Below the pieces are notes generated by a model, which worked only from the letters and a program-made list of their open reading frames with translations, made no database searches and was not told the origin of the DNA. DNA of 36,696 nt. Source: Bacteroidota bacterium. Lineage in GTDB: Bacteria; Bacteroidota; Bacteroidia; Bacteroidales; FEN-979. A program made the position numbers and the translations under genes. This document shows, in pieces, positions 1-8,609 of the stretch; positions within the stretch are counted from its first letter, which is position 1, and each line of letters begins with the position of its first letter. The stretch spans positions 1 to 36,696 of the forward strand of contig JACNKI010000177.1 in the NCBI GenBank assembly GCA_014382125.1, in the 5' to 3' direction.

Positions 1-1686
1 TGTTTTCGTCAGATGGATGATCAGCTCATTTTCCCGGATGGTATTGATGATCTCCAGTTTCTCTTCACCTTTCATGAGCCAGCCTTTGTCTCCGACCTGT
101 CCACCCGATTCAGCATAAAATGGTGTTTCAGCCAGTACAATCTGATAGAGCTCATCTTCATTGCTTTTTACGCTTCTGTACTGGGAAATAGTGGTTTCAC
201 AGGATAACGAGTCATATCCAATAAATGTAGACATACCTGCATTTGTATCAAGAAGAGTCCAATCAGAAGTATTTGTTGCCGATGCTTTCCGGGAGCGTGC
301 TTTTTGTTCTTCCATCCCTTTATTGAAGCCCTCCATGTCAACTGTCCAGCCAATCTCACGGGCCATGAGCTCGGTCAGGTCGACAGGGAATCCGTAGGTG
401 TCGTAGAGTTCGAAAGCGAAAGCGCCTTCAATAATCCTGGATGCTGGATCCTGGATCCTGGATGATTGATCTTTTTGACTGTGATCTGGCCCCTTCCCCT
501 TCAGGGGAGGGGGTTGGGGGTGGGGTGAGTCTACATATTGCTGAAACTTCTGAATTCCGGTCTCAAGTGTCCTGAAAAACGAATTTTCCTCTTCTTGAAC
601 TACGGTCTCAATCACCTTTTGCTGTGCCTTCAATTCCGGGAATACATCTCCCATCTGGTCGACAAGGAGAGGAACCAGTTCGAACATAAATGGTTCATGG
701 AAATTCAGAAAGACATATCCGTAACGTACTGCTCTGCGCAGAATCCTTCGGATCACGTAGCCAGCTTTGTTATTGGAAGGCAACTGGCCATCGGCAATGG
801 CAAAAGCGATGGCACGGAGATGATCTGCAACAACCCGCATTGCAATGTCGGTTTTAGATTCCGCGCCATATGGGATCGTTGATTTAGCTGCAATGGCTTG
901 AATGAGAGGTTGGAACAGATCAGTGTCGTAATTCGATGTTTTACCTTGAAGTACCATACAGAGTCGTTCAAATCCCATTCCCGTATCGATATGTTTGGAG
1001 GGAAGAGGAGCCAGTTTTCCATCTGCCTGGCGGTTGAATTCAATAAAGACCAGGTTCCATAACTCAATTACAAGAGGATCCTCTTTGTTAACCAGCTCTC
1101 TCCCGGAAACCAGATCCCTCTCTTTATCGTCACGGAGATCGATATGAATCTCAGAACAGGGGCCACATGGGCCTGTCTCTCCCATCTCCCAGAAGTTATC
1201 TTTTTTGGATCCAAAGAGGATCTGTTCTTCGGGAATGATTTCTTTCCAGTATGTATAGGCTTCAATATCTTTTCCGAGTCCGTTGGATTTATCTCCTTCA
1301 AATACAGTCACATAAATACGGGTTTTGTCGATTTTGCAGACTTCTGTAAGCAGCTCCCATCCCCATTCGATCGCCTCTTTCTTGAAATAATCACCAAACG
1401 ACCAATTGCCAAACATCTCAAACATAGTATGATGATAGGTATCGTGTCCAACCTCTTCGAGGTCATTATGTTTTCCGGAAACTCTCAGGCATTTTTGTGT
1501 GTCGGCGATCCGTTTGTATTTCCCCTCTTTGTTCCCTAAAAAAATATCCTTGAACTGATTCATCCCGGCATTGGTAAACATAAGTGTTGGATCGTTTTTG
1601 ACAACCATGGAAGCACTGGGAACAATATGATGTTGCTTCGACCTGAAGAAGTCGAGAAAGATTTGCCGTATTGTGGATGAGTCCAT
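1..1686 (-). CDS. alaS: alanyl-tRNA synthetase, C-terminal part beyond window edge
   Basis: Reverse-strand reading from ATG at 1686 stays open to position 1: [51 protein letters not shown]...[22 protein letters not shown]...[11 protein letters not shown]. Absent from the ORF track because it has no stop in the window. Confidence 0.96.
   Translation of the reverse strand, partial: MDSSTIRQIFLDFFRSKQHHIVPSASMVVKNDPTLMFTNAGMNQFKDIFLGNKEGKYKRIADTQKCLRVSGKHNDLEEVGHDTYHHTMFEMFGNWSFGDYFKKEAIEWGWELLTEVCKIDKTRIYVTVFEGDKSNGLGKDIEAYTYWKEIIPEEQILFGSKKDNFWEMGETGPCGPCSEIHIDLRDDKERDLVSGRELVNKEDPLVIELWNLVFIEFNRQADGKLAPLPSKHIDTGMGFERLCMVLQGKTSNYDTDLFQPLIQAIAAKSTIPYGAESKTDIAMRVVADHLRAIAFAIADGQLPSNNKAGYVIRRILRRAVRYGYVFLNFHEPFMFELVPLLVDQMGDVFPELKAQQKVIETVVQEEENSFFRTLETGIQKFQQYVDSPHPQPPPLKGKGPDHSQKDQSSRIQDPASRIIEGAFAFELYDTYGFPVDLTELMAREIGWTVDMEGFNKGMEEQKARSRKASATNTSDWTLLDTNAGMSTFIGYDSLSCETTISQYRSVKSNEDELYQIVLAETPFYAESGGQVGDKGWLMKGEEKLEIINTIRENELIIHLTKT
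433..531 (+). repeat. GA-heptad array (AATCCTG GATGCTG GATCCTG GATCCTG GATGATT) followed by a GC-rich palindromic block (CCCCTTCCCCTTCAGGGGAGGGGGTTGGGGGTGGGG), inside alaS
   Basis: Direct reading; period 7 from 433 to 467, palindrome core CCCCTTCAGGGG at 496-507. Confidence 0.85.
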
Positions 1687-1767
1687 GTAAATTAAAGATT
1701 AGCAGGAGGTTAACTAACGATAACAAAAAATCAACCGGAAAACAGATGACAAAGTTAATTATTTACT

Positions 1768-1775
1768 TAATTTTG
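1768..1775 (+). promoter_or_regulatory. possible Bacteroidetes -7 element TAATTTTG (TAnnTTTG) upstream of the M23 peptidase gene
   Basis: Exact match to the TAnnTTTG pattern about 50 nt before the start; no clear -33 TTG found. Confidence 0.35.
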
Positions 1776-1821
1776 CACATGTCAGCCCCATTGTTTTAAA
1801 TGTTTCTTCACTTCTTTGTCA

Positions 1822-2793
1822 ATGAGCAAGGTTAAATACCGTTTCGATAAACACTCGTTAACATTTGACAAAGTTCAGACAACCATAAAAAAGAGGTTGC
1901 TTGTCTTTCTGTCTCATTTCAGCACAGCACTGGTTTTTGCGGCTGTGATCCTTGTAGTGGTTTACTATTTCGTTGATTCACCAAAAGAGAAAGCCCAAAA
2001 GAGAGAAATCGCTCATTTGCAACTTCAGTATGAGATCCTGAATGATCAACTGGATAACTTCACCACTGTCCTGAAAGATCTTCAGGCGCGAGATGATAAT
2101 ATTTACCGGGTTATCTTTGAGGCTGAGCCCATTCCCTCGTCTGTGCGCGAAGCCGGTATTGGTGGTATCGACCGGTATGAACGGCTGAAAGGGTACACCA
2201 ACTCCGAGATCATGGTCGAGACACATAAAAAAATGGACAAGATCATGGGGCAGCTCTATGTTCAGTCAAAGTCGTTGGATGAGGTCTTTTCAATGGCGAT
2301 GAATAAAGAGAAGATGCTGGCCAGTATTCCAGCCATACAACCTGTCAACAATAAAGATCTGACACGGATTGCTTCCTATTATGGATATCGTATGGATCCT
2401 TTCTATAAAGTGAAGAAGTTCCACGAGGGGGTTGATTTTACTGCTCCACTTGGGACTGAAGTCTATGCGACTGGAAATGGAGTGGTTACCAGGACAAAAA
2501 GAAGCAGAGGAGGATATGGCAGGCATATAATTCTGGATCATGGATACGGTTATTCTACAATGTATGCGCATTTGTCCAGATCCCTGGTCAAACGAGGAGA
2601 AAAAGTCAAACGCGGACAGTTGATCGGATATATTGGCAGTACCGGCAAATCAATGGCACCACATTTGCATTATGAAGTACGGAAAAATTCCCGGGCCGTG
2701 AATCCGATCTATTTCTTCTACAACGATATCACTCCAAAGCAGTTTGAGCTAATGCTCGAACTCTCCGCCCGTCCTTCGCAATCCATGGATTAA
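1822..2793 (+). CDS. M23 family metallopeptidase with N-terminal TM and coiled-coil region
   Basis: Motifs RMDPFYKVKKFHEGVDFTAPLGTEVYATGNGVV and HLHYEVRKN typical of LytM/M23; N-terminal hydrophobic segment. Confidence 0.93.
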   Translation: MSKVKYRFDKHSLTFDKVQTTIKKRLLVFLSHFSTALVFAAVILVVVYYFVDSPKEKAQKREIAHLQLQYEILNDQLDNFTTVLKDLQARDDNIYRVIFEAEPIPSSVREAGIGGIDRYERLKGYTNSEIMVETHKKMDKIMGQLYVQSKSLDEVFSMAMNKEKMLASIPAIQPVNNKDLTRIASYYGYRMDPFYKVKKFHEGVDFTAPLGTEVYATGNGVVTRTKRSRGGYGRHIILDHGYGYSTMYAHLSRSLVKRGEKVKRGQLIGYIGSTGKSMAPHLHYEVRKNSRAVNPIYFFYNDITPKQFELMLELSARPSQSMD

Positions 2794-2807
2794 CAGGCAT
2801 CATCCAA

Positions 2808-3143
2808 ATGCTTAAGCCCGAGAAGAAAATAGAGAAATTGTACTATTCTATTGGAGAAGTGGCGGAACTCTTTGAGGTCAATGCCTCCCTGATCCGATAT
2901 TGGGAGAAGGAGTTCGACATCCTGAAGCCCATGAAAAACAAGAAGGGAAACAGGCAGTTCACCAAAGAGGACCTGGATAACCTCCGGATTATTTACCACC
3001 TGGTTAAGGAGCGTGGATATACCCTTCAGGGAGCAAAAGAGAAGATCCGTCAAAACAGAGATGACCTGGCCAGAAATGTCGAGATCGTAGATACGCTGAC
3101 CCACCTGAAAGAGTTTTTGCTTGAATTGAAGAAAGACCTGTAA
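2808..3143 (+). CDS. MerR family transcriptional regulator
   Basis: YYSIGEVAELFEVNASLIRYWEKEFDILKPMKNKKGNRQFTKEDLDNLRIIYHLVKERGYTLQGAKEKI is a MerR HTH. Confidence 0.93.
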   Translation: MLKPEKKIEKLYYSIGEVAELFEVNASLIRYWEKEFDILKPMKNKKGNRQFTKEDLDNLRIIYHLVKERGYTLQGAKEKIRQNRDDLARNVEIVDTLTHLKEFLLELKKDL

Positions 3144-3148
3144 TTGTT

Positions 3149-3499
3149 TTGAAGGACTCCTTTTTTGAATCAGTATACCATATCGTCAGTCAGATACCAT
3201 ATGGCCGGGTAACTTCGTATGGGGCGATAGCTGAATACCTGGGTAGCCGTGGTTCGGCGCGCATGGTAGGATGGGCGTTGAACTCTTCACACACTCAAAA
3301 GCAAAATGTGCCGGCTCATCGCGTAGTGAACCGGATTGGTTTGCTGACCGGGAAACGACATTTTGGCGGTCCTGATATTATGGAACAGTTGTTGACCAGT
3401 GAAGGAATCAATGTGGAAAATGATCAGATTGTCGATTTTGACAAGCATTTCTGGAATCCCATGGAGGAACTACGATTTACGAATGACGAATTCCCTTAA
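3149..3499 (+). CDS. MGMT-family alkyltransferase-like (ATL) DNA-binding protein, active-site Cys replaced by Ala
   Basis: IPYGRVTSYGAIAEYLGSRGSARMVGWALN...VPAHRVVNRIGLLTGKRHF; PAHRVV in place of PCHRVV. Confidence 0.9.
   Translation: MKDSFFESVYHIVSQIPYGRVTSYGAIAEYLGSRGSARMVGWALNSSHTQKQNVPAHRVVNRIGLLTGKRHFGGPDIMEQLLTSEGINVENDQIVDFDKHFWNPMEELRFTNDEFP
3467..3494 (+). repeat. GA-heptad array GAACTAC GATTTAC GAATGAC GAATTCC forming the 3' end of the ATL gene
   Basis: Four consecutive 7-nt units read directly. Confidence 0.6.
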
Positions 3500-3526
3500 T
3501 AACCCAAATGACCTTAATGACTTACA

Positions 3527-4612
3527 ATGAAAATCACCAAAGATAAAATCCAGAAAGCTCTGGGGCATGTCATGGATCCGGATCTTGGAAAAGATCTGGT
3601 GACCTTGAACATGATCGATGATATCCTGATCCAGGGAAAGAAAATCTCTTTCAAACTTGTATTAACAACTCCAGCATGTCCATTAAAGAATGAGCTTCGC
3701 CAGGCTTGTATCGATGAGATCCACCGTTACATCGGGAAAGATCTTGATGTGGAAGTAGAGCTCACTTCAAGGGTGACCACGCGGCGAAAGGAGACGGATG
3801 AGGTATTGAAAAATGTAAAGAACATCATTGCTGTCGGATCGGGAAAGGGAGGTGTAGGGAAATCGACAGTTGCCGTGAACCTGGCTGTTGCCCTGGCCAG
3901 AGCAGGTGCCCGTGTTGGATTGATCGATGGCGACATTTACGGCCCCTCAATTCCTATCATGTTTGGTCTTGTCGAACATCACCCTGCCGGGGAGGGGAAA
4001 GATGGAAAGATGGTTATTAAACCGGTAGAAAAATTCGGTTTGAAACTGATATCAATCGGTTTTTTTGTTGATCAATCGAAAGCATTAGTCTGGCGTGGGC
4101 CAATGGCTTCTACAGCTCTCCGGCAGCTATTTATCGATGTGGTGTGGGGTGAACTGGATTACCTGGTGATCGATCTTCCACCGGGTACGGGAGATATCCC
4201 GCTCACTCTGGTTCAGGATTTCCCGGTAACCGGGTCGATCATCGTCAGCACCCCGCAGAAATTGGCTTTGGCTGACGTTCGGAAAGCAGCCGATATGTTC
4301 ATGAATGATAAGATCCAGATACCTATACTGGGTCTGGTGGAGAATATGTCCTATTTCATTCCACCGGATGATCCGGAGAAAAGATATTATATTTTCGGCA
4401 AGGATGGAGGCAAGACCTTCTCAGATGAACTGAATATTAACTTCCTGGGTCAGATTCCGATCGTACCTGAGATCACCGAGTCGGGTGACACCGGCACACC
4501 TGTTGCAACCGATCCTGGCAAGCCTGTGACTGCCGCTTTCGACAAACTGGCATCGAATGTTGCACAGCAGGTAGCGATCAGCAATACGATCCGCGAAACT
4601 TTCCAGCCCTAA
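3527..4612 (+). CDS. mrp: Mrp/ApbC-type P-loop Fe-S cluster carrier ATPase
   Basis: N-terminal DUF59-like domain plus VGSGKGGVGKSTVAVNLAVALARAGARVGLIDGDIYGPSIP. Confidence 0.95.
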   Translation: MKITKDKIQKALGHVMDPDLGKDLVTLNMIDDILIQGKKISFKLVLTTPACPLKNELRQACIDEIHRYIGKDLDVEVELTSRVTTRRKETDEVLKNVKNIIAVGSGKGGVGKSTVAVNLAVALARAGARVGLIDGDIYGPSIPIMFGLVEHHPAGEGKDGKMVIKPVEKFGLKLISIGFFVDQSKALVWRGPMASTALRQLFIDVVWGELDYLVIDLPPGTGDIPLTLVQDFPVTGSIIVSTPQKLALADVRKAADMFMNDKIQIPILGLVENMSYFIPPDDPEKRYYIFGKDGGKTFSDELNINFLGQIPIVPEITESGDTGTPVATDPGKPVTAAFDKLASNVAQQVAISNTIRETFQP

Positions 4613-4661
4613 TCTCTAATCCCTTTTTATTATTTTTGCAAACCAAAAGAATTTGAATACT

Positions 4662-4907
4662 ATGTCAACAAAAGAAGAACTCGAGAAGAAAGTCGCAAAT
4701 GTTCTGGAACAGATACGTCCTTATCTACAAGCAGATGGCGGAGATGTAGAATTTGTGGAATTGTCGGATGATCATGTTGTTAAAGTTCGTTTAACCGGTA
4801 TGTGCGGCAATTGTCCTCACAGCCAGATGACCCTGAAAAACGGCATTGAGACTGCCATGATAAAAGCCGTTCCGGAAATCAAATCTGTAGAATCCGCCAT
4901 TCTGTAG
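4662..4907 (+). CDS. NifU C-terminal domain (Nfu-type) Fe-S scaffold
   Basis: IRPYLQADGGDVEFVEL...LTGMCGNCPHSQMTLKNGIETAMIKAVPEI with CxxC. Confidence 0.94.
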   Translation: MSTKEELEKKVANVLEQIRPYLQADGGDVEFVELSDDHVVKVRLTGMCGNCPHSQMTLKNGIETAMIKAVPEIKSVESAIL

Positions 4908-4933
4908 GGGCGATCGGGCCGGTCACCCCTACA
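4903..4933. repeat. imperfect palindrome TGTAGGGGCGATCGGGCCGGTCACCCCTACA between convergent nfu and nadE
   Basis: 8-bp perfect outer arms TGTAGGGG / CCCCTACA and imperfect inner pairing; includes the nfu TAG stop. Confidence 0.7.
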
Positions 4934-4946
4934 GGGACATACCCCA

Positions 4947-6644
4947 TCACCCCAGATAAAGGGCTACAATCGGCATGCGGCGCCCCATTCCAAAGGCTTT
5001 GGGAGAAACGCGCAGGATTGGTGGTGATTGGTTTCGTTTCCATTCGCTGCTGTTTACCAGGCGCAGGACCCGTTTAACAATCTCCTTGTCAAATCCCATT
5101 CCGATCAACTCTTCAGGTCCCTTTCGATGTTCAATATATTGATTGAGGATCTGATCAAGAATTTCATAATCGGGGAGCGAATCGGAGTCTTTCTGCCCCG
5201 GTTTCAGTTCGGCAGACGGAGGTTTCAAAATAGTATTCCCGGGAATGATCTCTTGTTTACTGTTTATGTATCGGGCCAGTTCGTAGACCTGGGTTTTATA
5301 AACATCTCCCAATACGGAGATCCCGCCGCACATATCTCCATAAATGGTTCCATACCCAACTGCAACTTCACTCTTATTGCTTGTATTCAGAAGAATGTAT
5401 CCAAATTTATTGGCCATAGCCATCAGGATCACGGCTCTGACTCTTGCCTGGATATTCTCTTCCGTCAGATTAAACGGGAGGTTCTGAAAAAACGGATCCA
5501 GTGTGACCTCAACTACGTTGAATGTATCATCAATGGGGATTATATCATGTGATACACCTGCTTTTTCTGCGAGATCCCGTGCATCGTTGATGCTGTGCTG
5601 GGAGGAATACTGTGAAGGGAGTAAAAGCGCTTTGATGTTCTGTTTTCCTAAAGCCTCAGTAGCAAGGACCAGGGTAACGGCTGAATCGATCCCGCCACTG
5701 AGACCTAAAATCGCTTTTGAAAACCCCATCTTGTGGAAATAGTCACGGATGCCCATGATGAGGGCGGAATAAATCAAGGGAGTTGATTCCTGATGCCTGA
5801 TTCCAGATTCCTGATAATGAATTTGGGATACATTAGAACTTTCCTTTTTATCCGGGATCCGGGATCCGGGATCCGGGATTATTATTCTTTTCAGATCAAA
5901 CACCTTCGTCTCCTCCTCAAACAGCTCCAACTCATCAACGATGGTTCCGTCAGGCGCAATCACCATTGAATCCCCGTCAAACAGCAACTCGGTTTGTCCG
6001 CCAACCTGGTTGACATTGAAGAGGGGCAGGTTGTATTTTTTTGCATTTTGTGAGAGAACATCTCTTCGGCTGGCTGGTTGCAAGTAATGAAACGGAGAGG
6101 CAGCGATGTTGATGATCACATCGGGGTGGAGCTTGATGAGTTCGTCCATGGGATTTCTGATATACAACGGGTCCTCATCAGTATTCCAGAGATCTTCACA
6201 TATGGTTAGGGCAAACCGGGTTCCCTGATATTCAATTAGTTTATAAGGTAATCGGTTGGGTTCGAAATACCTGTATTCGTCAAACACATCGTAATTTGGC
6301 AGGAGGGTCTTATGAGCGATCCCCAAGACCTTTTTTTCGGCCAGAAAATAGACTGAATTGTAAAGGGGTTTTCCTCTCTTGCCGGGATTTTCTGAAGGTG
6401 CTCCAACGATAACGGCAATGTCAGTACAGGAACGAGCAATTGTTTGGATGGCCTGATCACATTTCTTCATAAAGTCGTCAAACTCCAGGAAGTCCCGTGG
6501 CGGATAGCCACAAACAGCTAGTTCAGCAAAGACAACAAGGTCAGCTTCATCTTTTCTGGCTTGTTGAATACCCTCCAGGATCAGGCCGATATTGTGATCA
6601 AAATCGCCGACAATGTAATTCCGTTGTGCAAGAGCTATTTTCAT
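4947..6644 (-). CDS. nadE: glutamine-dependent NAD+ synthetase (nitrilase-type plus NAD synthase domains)
   Basis: N-terminal MKIALAQRNYIVGDFDHNIGLILEGI; C-terminal AILGLSGGIDSAVTLVLATEALG and NKSEVAVGYGTIYGDMCGG. Confidence 0.96.
   Translation of the reverse strand: MKIALAQRNYIVGDFDHNIGLILEGIQQARKDEADLVVFAELAVCGYPPRDFLEFDDFMKKCDQAIQTIARSCTDIAVIVGAPSENPGKRGKPLYNSVYFLAEKKVLGIAHKTLLPNYDVFDEYRYFEPNRLPYKLIEYQGTRFALTICEDLWNTDEDPLYIRNPMDELIKLHPDVIINIAASPFHYLQPASRRDVLSQNAKKYNLPLFNVNQVGGQTELLFDGDSMVIAPDGTIVDELELFEEETKVFDLKRIIIPDPGSRIPDKKESSNVSQIHYQESGIRHQESTPLIYSALIMGIRDYFHKMGFSKAILGLSGGIDSAVTLVLATEALGKQNIKALLLPSQYSSQHSINDARDLAEKAGVSHDIIPIDDTFNVVEVTLDPFFQNLPFNLTEENIQARVRAVILMAMANKFGYILLNTSNKSEVAVGYGTIYGDMCGGISVLGDVYKTQVYELARYINSKQEIIPGNTILKPPSAELKPGQKDSDSLPDYEILDQILNQYIEHRKGPEELIGMGFDKEIVKRVLRLVNSSEWKRNQSPPILRVSPKAFGMGRRMPIVALYLG
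5785..5880 (+). repeat. two GA-heptad arrays inside nadE: GATTCCT GATGCCT GATTCCA GATTCCT (5785-5812) and GATCCGG x3 plus GATT (about 5851-5880)
   Basis: Direct reading; falls in the interdomain linker of NadE. Confidence 0.88.
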
Positions 6645-6652
6645 CGAGGTTG

Positions 6653-7351
6653 CTAAAACAGTACGCCGAGGTTTAATTCGACGAAGTTTAACAGTGCTTT
6701 TTGGTTGAAGTTGGTATGTTTATTATGGCCCTTCAGGATATTGTTCAACCCATTGCTGTAGTTTACACCAAAAATGATCCGGGTGTTCTCATCCAGATGA
6801 TATTCAAGTCCGATCCCGAATAGCACCGCTTGCCGGATCAAGGTTGTTTCGGATGTGATATTTGTATTCTCTTCAGTGGGTTCTCCTCCACTTTCCGGTT
6901 CAAACGTCTCACGCGCTTTGGAACTAAGGCGGAAACCAGTAGAAAAACCTAACTGGCCAAAGAAAGAGAATTTTCCGAATGGATTTGTTCGTAACTTTAT
7001 CATATAAGGAATATCCAGGTAGAAGAACTTATATTTCCGGCTCATTTGACCGAGGTGTGTTGTCGTATCAATGGTTAACGAGTCGGCGTAAGTCAACCTG
7101 CCGTTCAGAAAAGCGAAATTAATTCCGGATGAAAAGGCATAGTTTTTAGCAAAGTAGAAATCGGCGACCAGGCCAATTGTAGCTGCCCCGGTGAGACCAT
7201 TATAATTGTAAGATTTTGTTTCAGGAGCCATCCACGACATGTTGGGGGCTGCCTTAAAGCCAAGTTTAACAGGGGAGTTCAGGGTGAACTGGCCAATGGC
7301 GCAGGAGAACACGAGAAAACTGATTAAGACGATGATACAGATCCTTTTCAT
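6653..7351 (-). CDS. PorT-family outer-membrane beta-barrel protein (T9SS-associated)
   Basis: Signal peptide; LGFKAAPNMSWM... GLVADFYFAKNYAFSSGINFAF ... FYLDIPYMIKLRTN ... FVELNLGVLF. Confidence 0.8.
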   Translation of the reverse strand: MKRICIIVLISFLVFSCAIGQFTLNSPVKLGFKAAPNMSWMAPETKSYNYNGLTGAATIGLVADFYFAKNYAFSSGINFAFLNGRLTYADSLTIDTTTHLGQMSRKYKFFYLDIPYMIKLRTNPFGKFSFFGQLGFSTGFRLSSKARETFEPESGGEPTEENTNITSETTLIRQAVLFGIGLEYHLDENTRIIFGVNYSNGLNNILKGHNKHTNFNQKALLNFVELNLGVLF

Positions 7352-7480
7352 ACGTATGATTTTTCTGGATTATTTAGATGTTTTACGCAAAAATATAACA
7401 TTTGATTGTAGATTTGCTCACCGGATTCCGTGAAATATTATAAAGTTATTCACGTTCTGGGAACAACCAAAAAGACAGAT

Positions 7481-8479
7481 ATGAAAAGGCTTCTCATCTC
7501 TTTTTTCATGTTGTTGTTAATAGCAACAGCCTGTGACTGGTCAAAACCAAGATTGGATATAGATGTTTCGCATATTCCTCTCGAAGAGGTCAATATTCAC
7601 CGGTATGATCTGGCTCTTTTCAATATCCCGTTAGATCAGTTGCCTGAAGGACTTGATAAGATCAAACCGGAGTTTCTCTTTTTCCTGGATACAGACCTGA
7701 CAGATTCAGTAAAGATCTACAACCTGAAAGAGTACCTGACCCATATGCGTACCATTGAATTCTTTCAGGAAGTCGTCAGGAAATACCCTGGCCTGCCTTT
7801 GTTAGAAGCAGAGCTTACGGAAGCCTTCCGCCATTTGAAATACTATTATCCTGAAATCCGGATCCCGCGGGTTTATACCTATATCTCAGGAGGGGAATAT
7901 GATATGCCGGTACAGGTTATCGATAGTGTCTTGCTAATAGCCATCGATTCATACCTGGGAGCTGGATTTAAACCCTATGCAGCAGATCGCGTTCCGGTAT
8001 ACAGGATGCAGCGAATGGGGGCAGAGAATATTCTCCCGGACTGTATCCGGGCCATGCAGGAATCTTTATATCCTGTGCGATATCCAGGCAACACGTTGCT
8101 TGACCAGATGGTTGATGCCGGAAAGCGAGTCTACCTCATCGACGCTATGATTCCCGGGTATCCTGACAGGTATAAGATTGGCTACACTGAGAATCAGATA
8201 GATTGGGTGACAACCAACGAAGAACAAGTATGGGCGGCGATCATTGAAAACCAGTTTCTTTATTCTTCATATGGTTCTACGATCCGTGCATTTCTTGCTG
8301 ACGGGCCTTTCACAGCTGATTTCTCTGCAGAGTCGCCTCCCCGTCTGGGTGAGTACCTGGGATGGCAGATCGTCGCGGCCTATATGGAACAGAACCCGGA
8401 TATCACATTGGAGGAATTGATCAATGAACCGGATGCCCAAAAAATTCTGGCCGGATCAAAATACAAACCAAAAAAGTGA
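7481..8479 (+). CDS. gldB: gliding motility lipoprotein GldB-like
   Basis: Lipobox LLLIATAC; IHRYDLALFNIPLDQL...FFLDTDL...YISGGEYDMP...DSYLGAGF...; next to nadE/porT. Confidence 0.82.
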   Translation: MKRLLISFFMLLLIATACDWSKPRLDIDVSHIPLEEVNIHRYDLALFNIPLDQLPEGLDKIKPEFLFFLDTDLTDSVKIYNLKEYLTHMRTIEFFQEVVRKYPGLPLLEAELTEAFRHLKYYYPEIRIPRVYTYISGGEYDMPVQVIDSVLLIAIDSYLGAGFKPYAADRVPVYRMQRMGAENILPDCIRAMQESLYPVRYPGNTLLDQMVDAGKRVYLIDAMIPGYPDRYKIGYTENQIDWVTTNEEQVWAAIIENQFLYSSYGSTIRAFLADGPFTADFSAESPPRLGEYLGWQIVAAYMEQNPDITLEELINEPDAQKILAGSKYKPKK

Positions 8480-8504
8480 TATCATAAGTATATACTTCAT
8501 TCAT

Positions 8505-8537
8505 GAAAGCCCGGAGATCTGATCCGGGCTTTTTTGT
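8505..8537 (+). terminator. rho-independent terminator after gldB
   Basis: Stem AGCCCGGA/TCCGGGCT (8508-8515 / 8523-8530) followed by a T tract. Confidence 0.88.
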
Positions 8538-8609
8538 TTATAAAAAATTGTTTGAAAGATATAACCTTTTGCCACTTAACCCGATTAATAGAATATTAAA
8601 ACAGATAGT

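Noticed and set aside
168-1726. Fragmented short ORFs across the alaS region, suggesting a decayed gene
   Set aside because: Reading the minus strand from ATG 1686 gives one uninterrupted AlaS frame to the window edge; the listed fragments are other frames.
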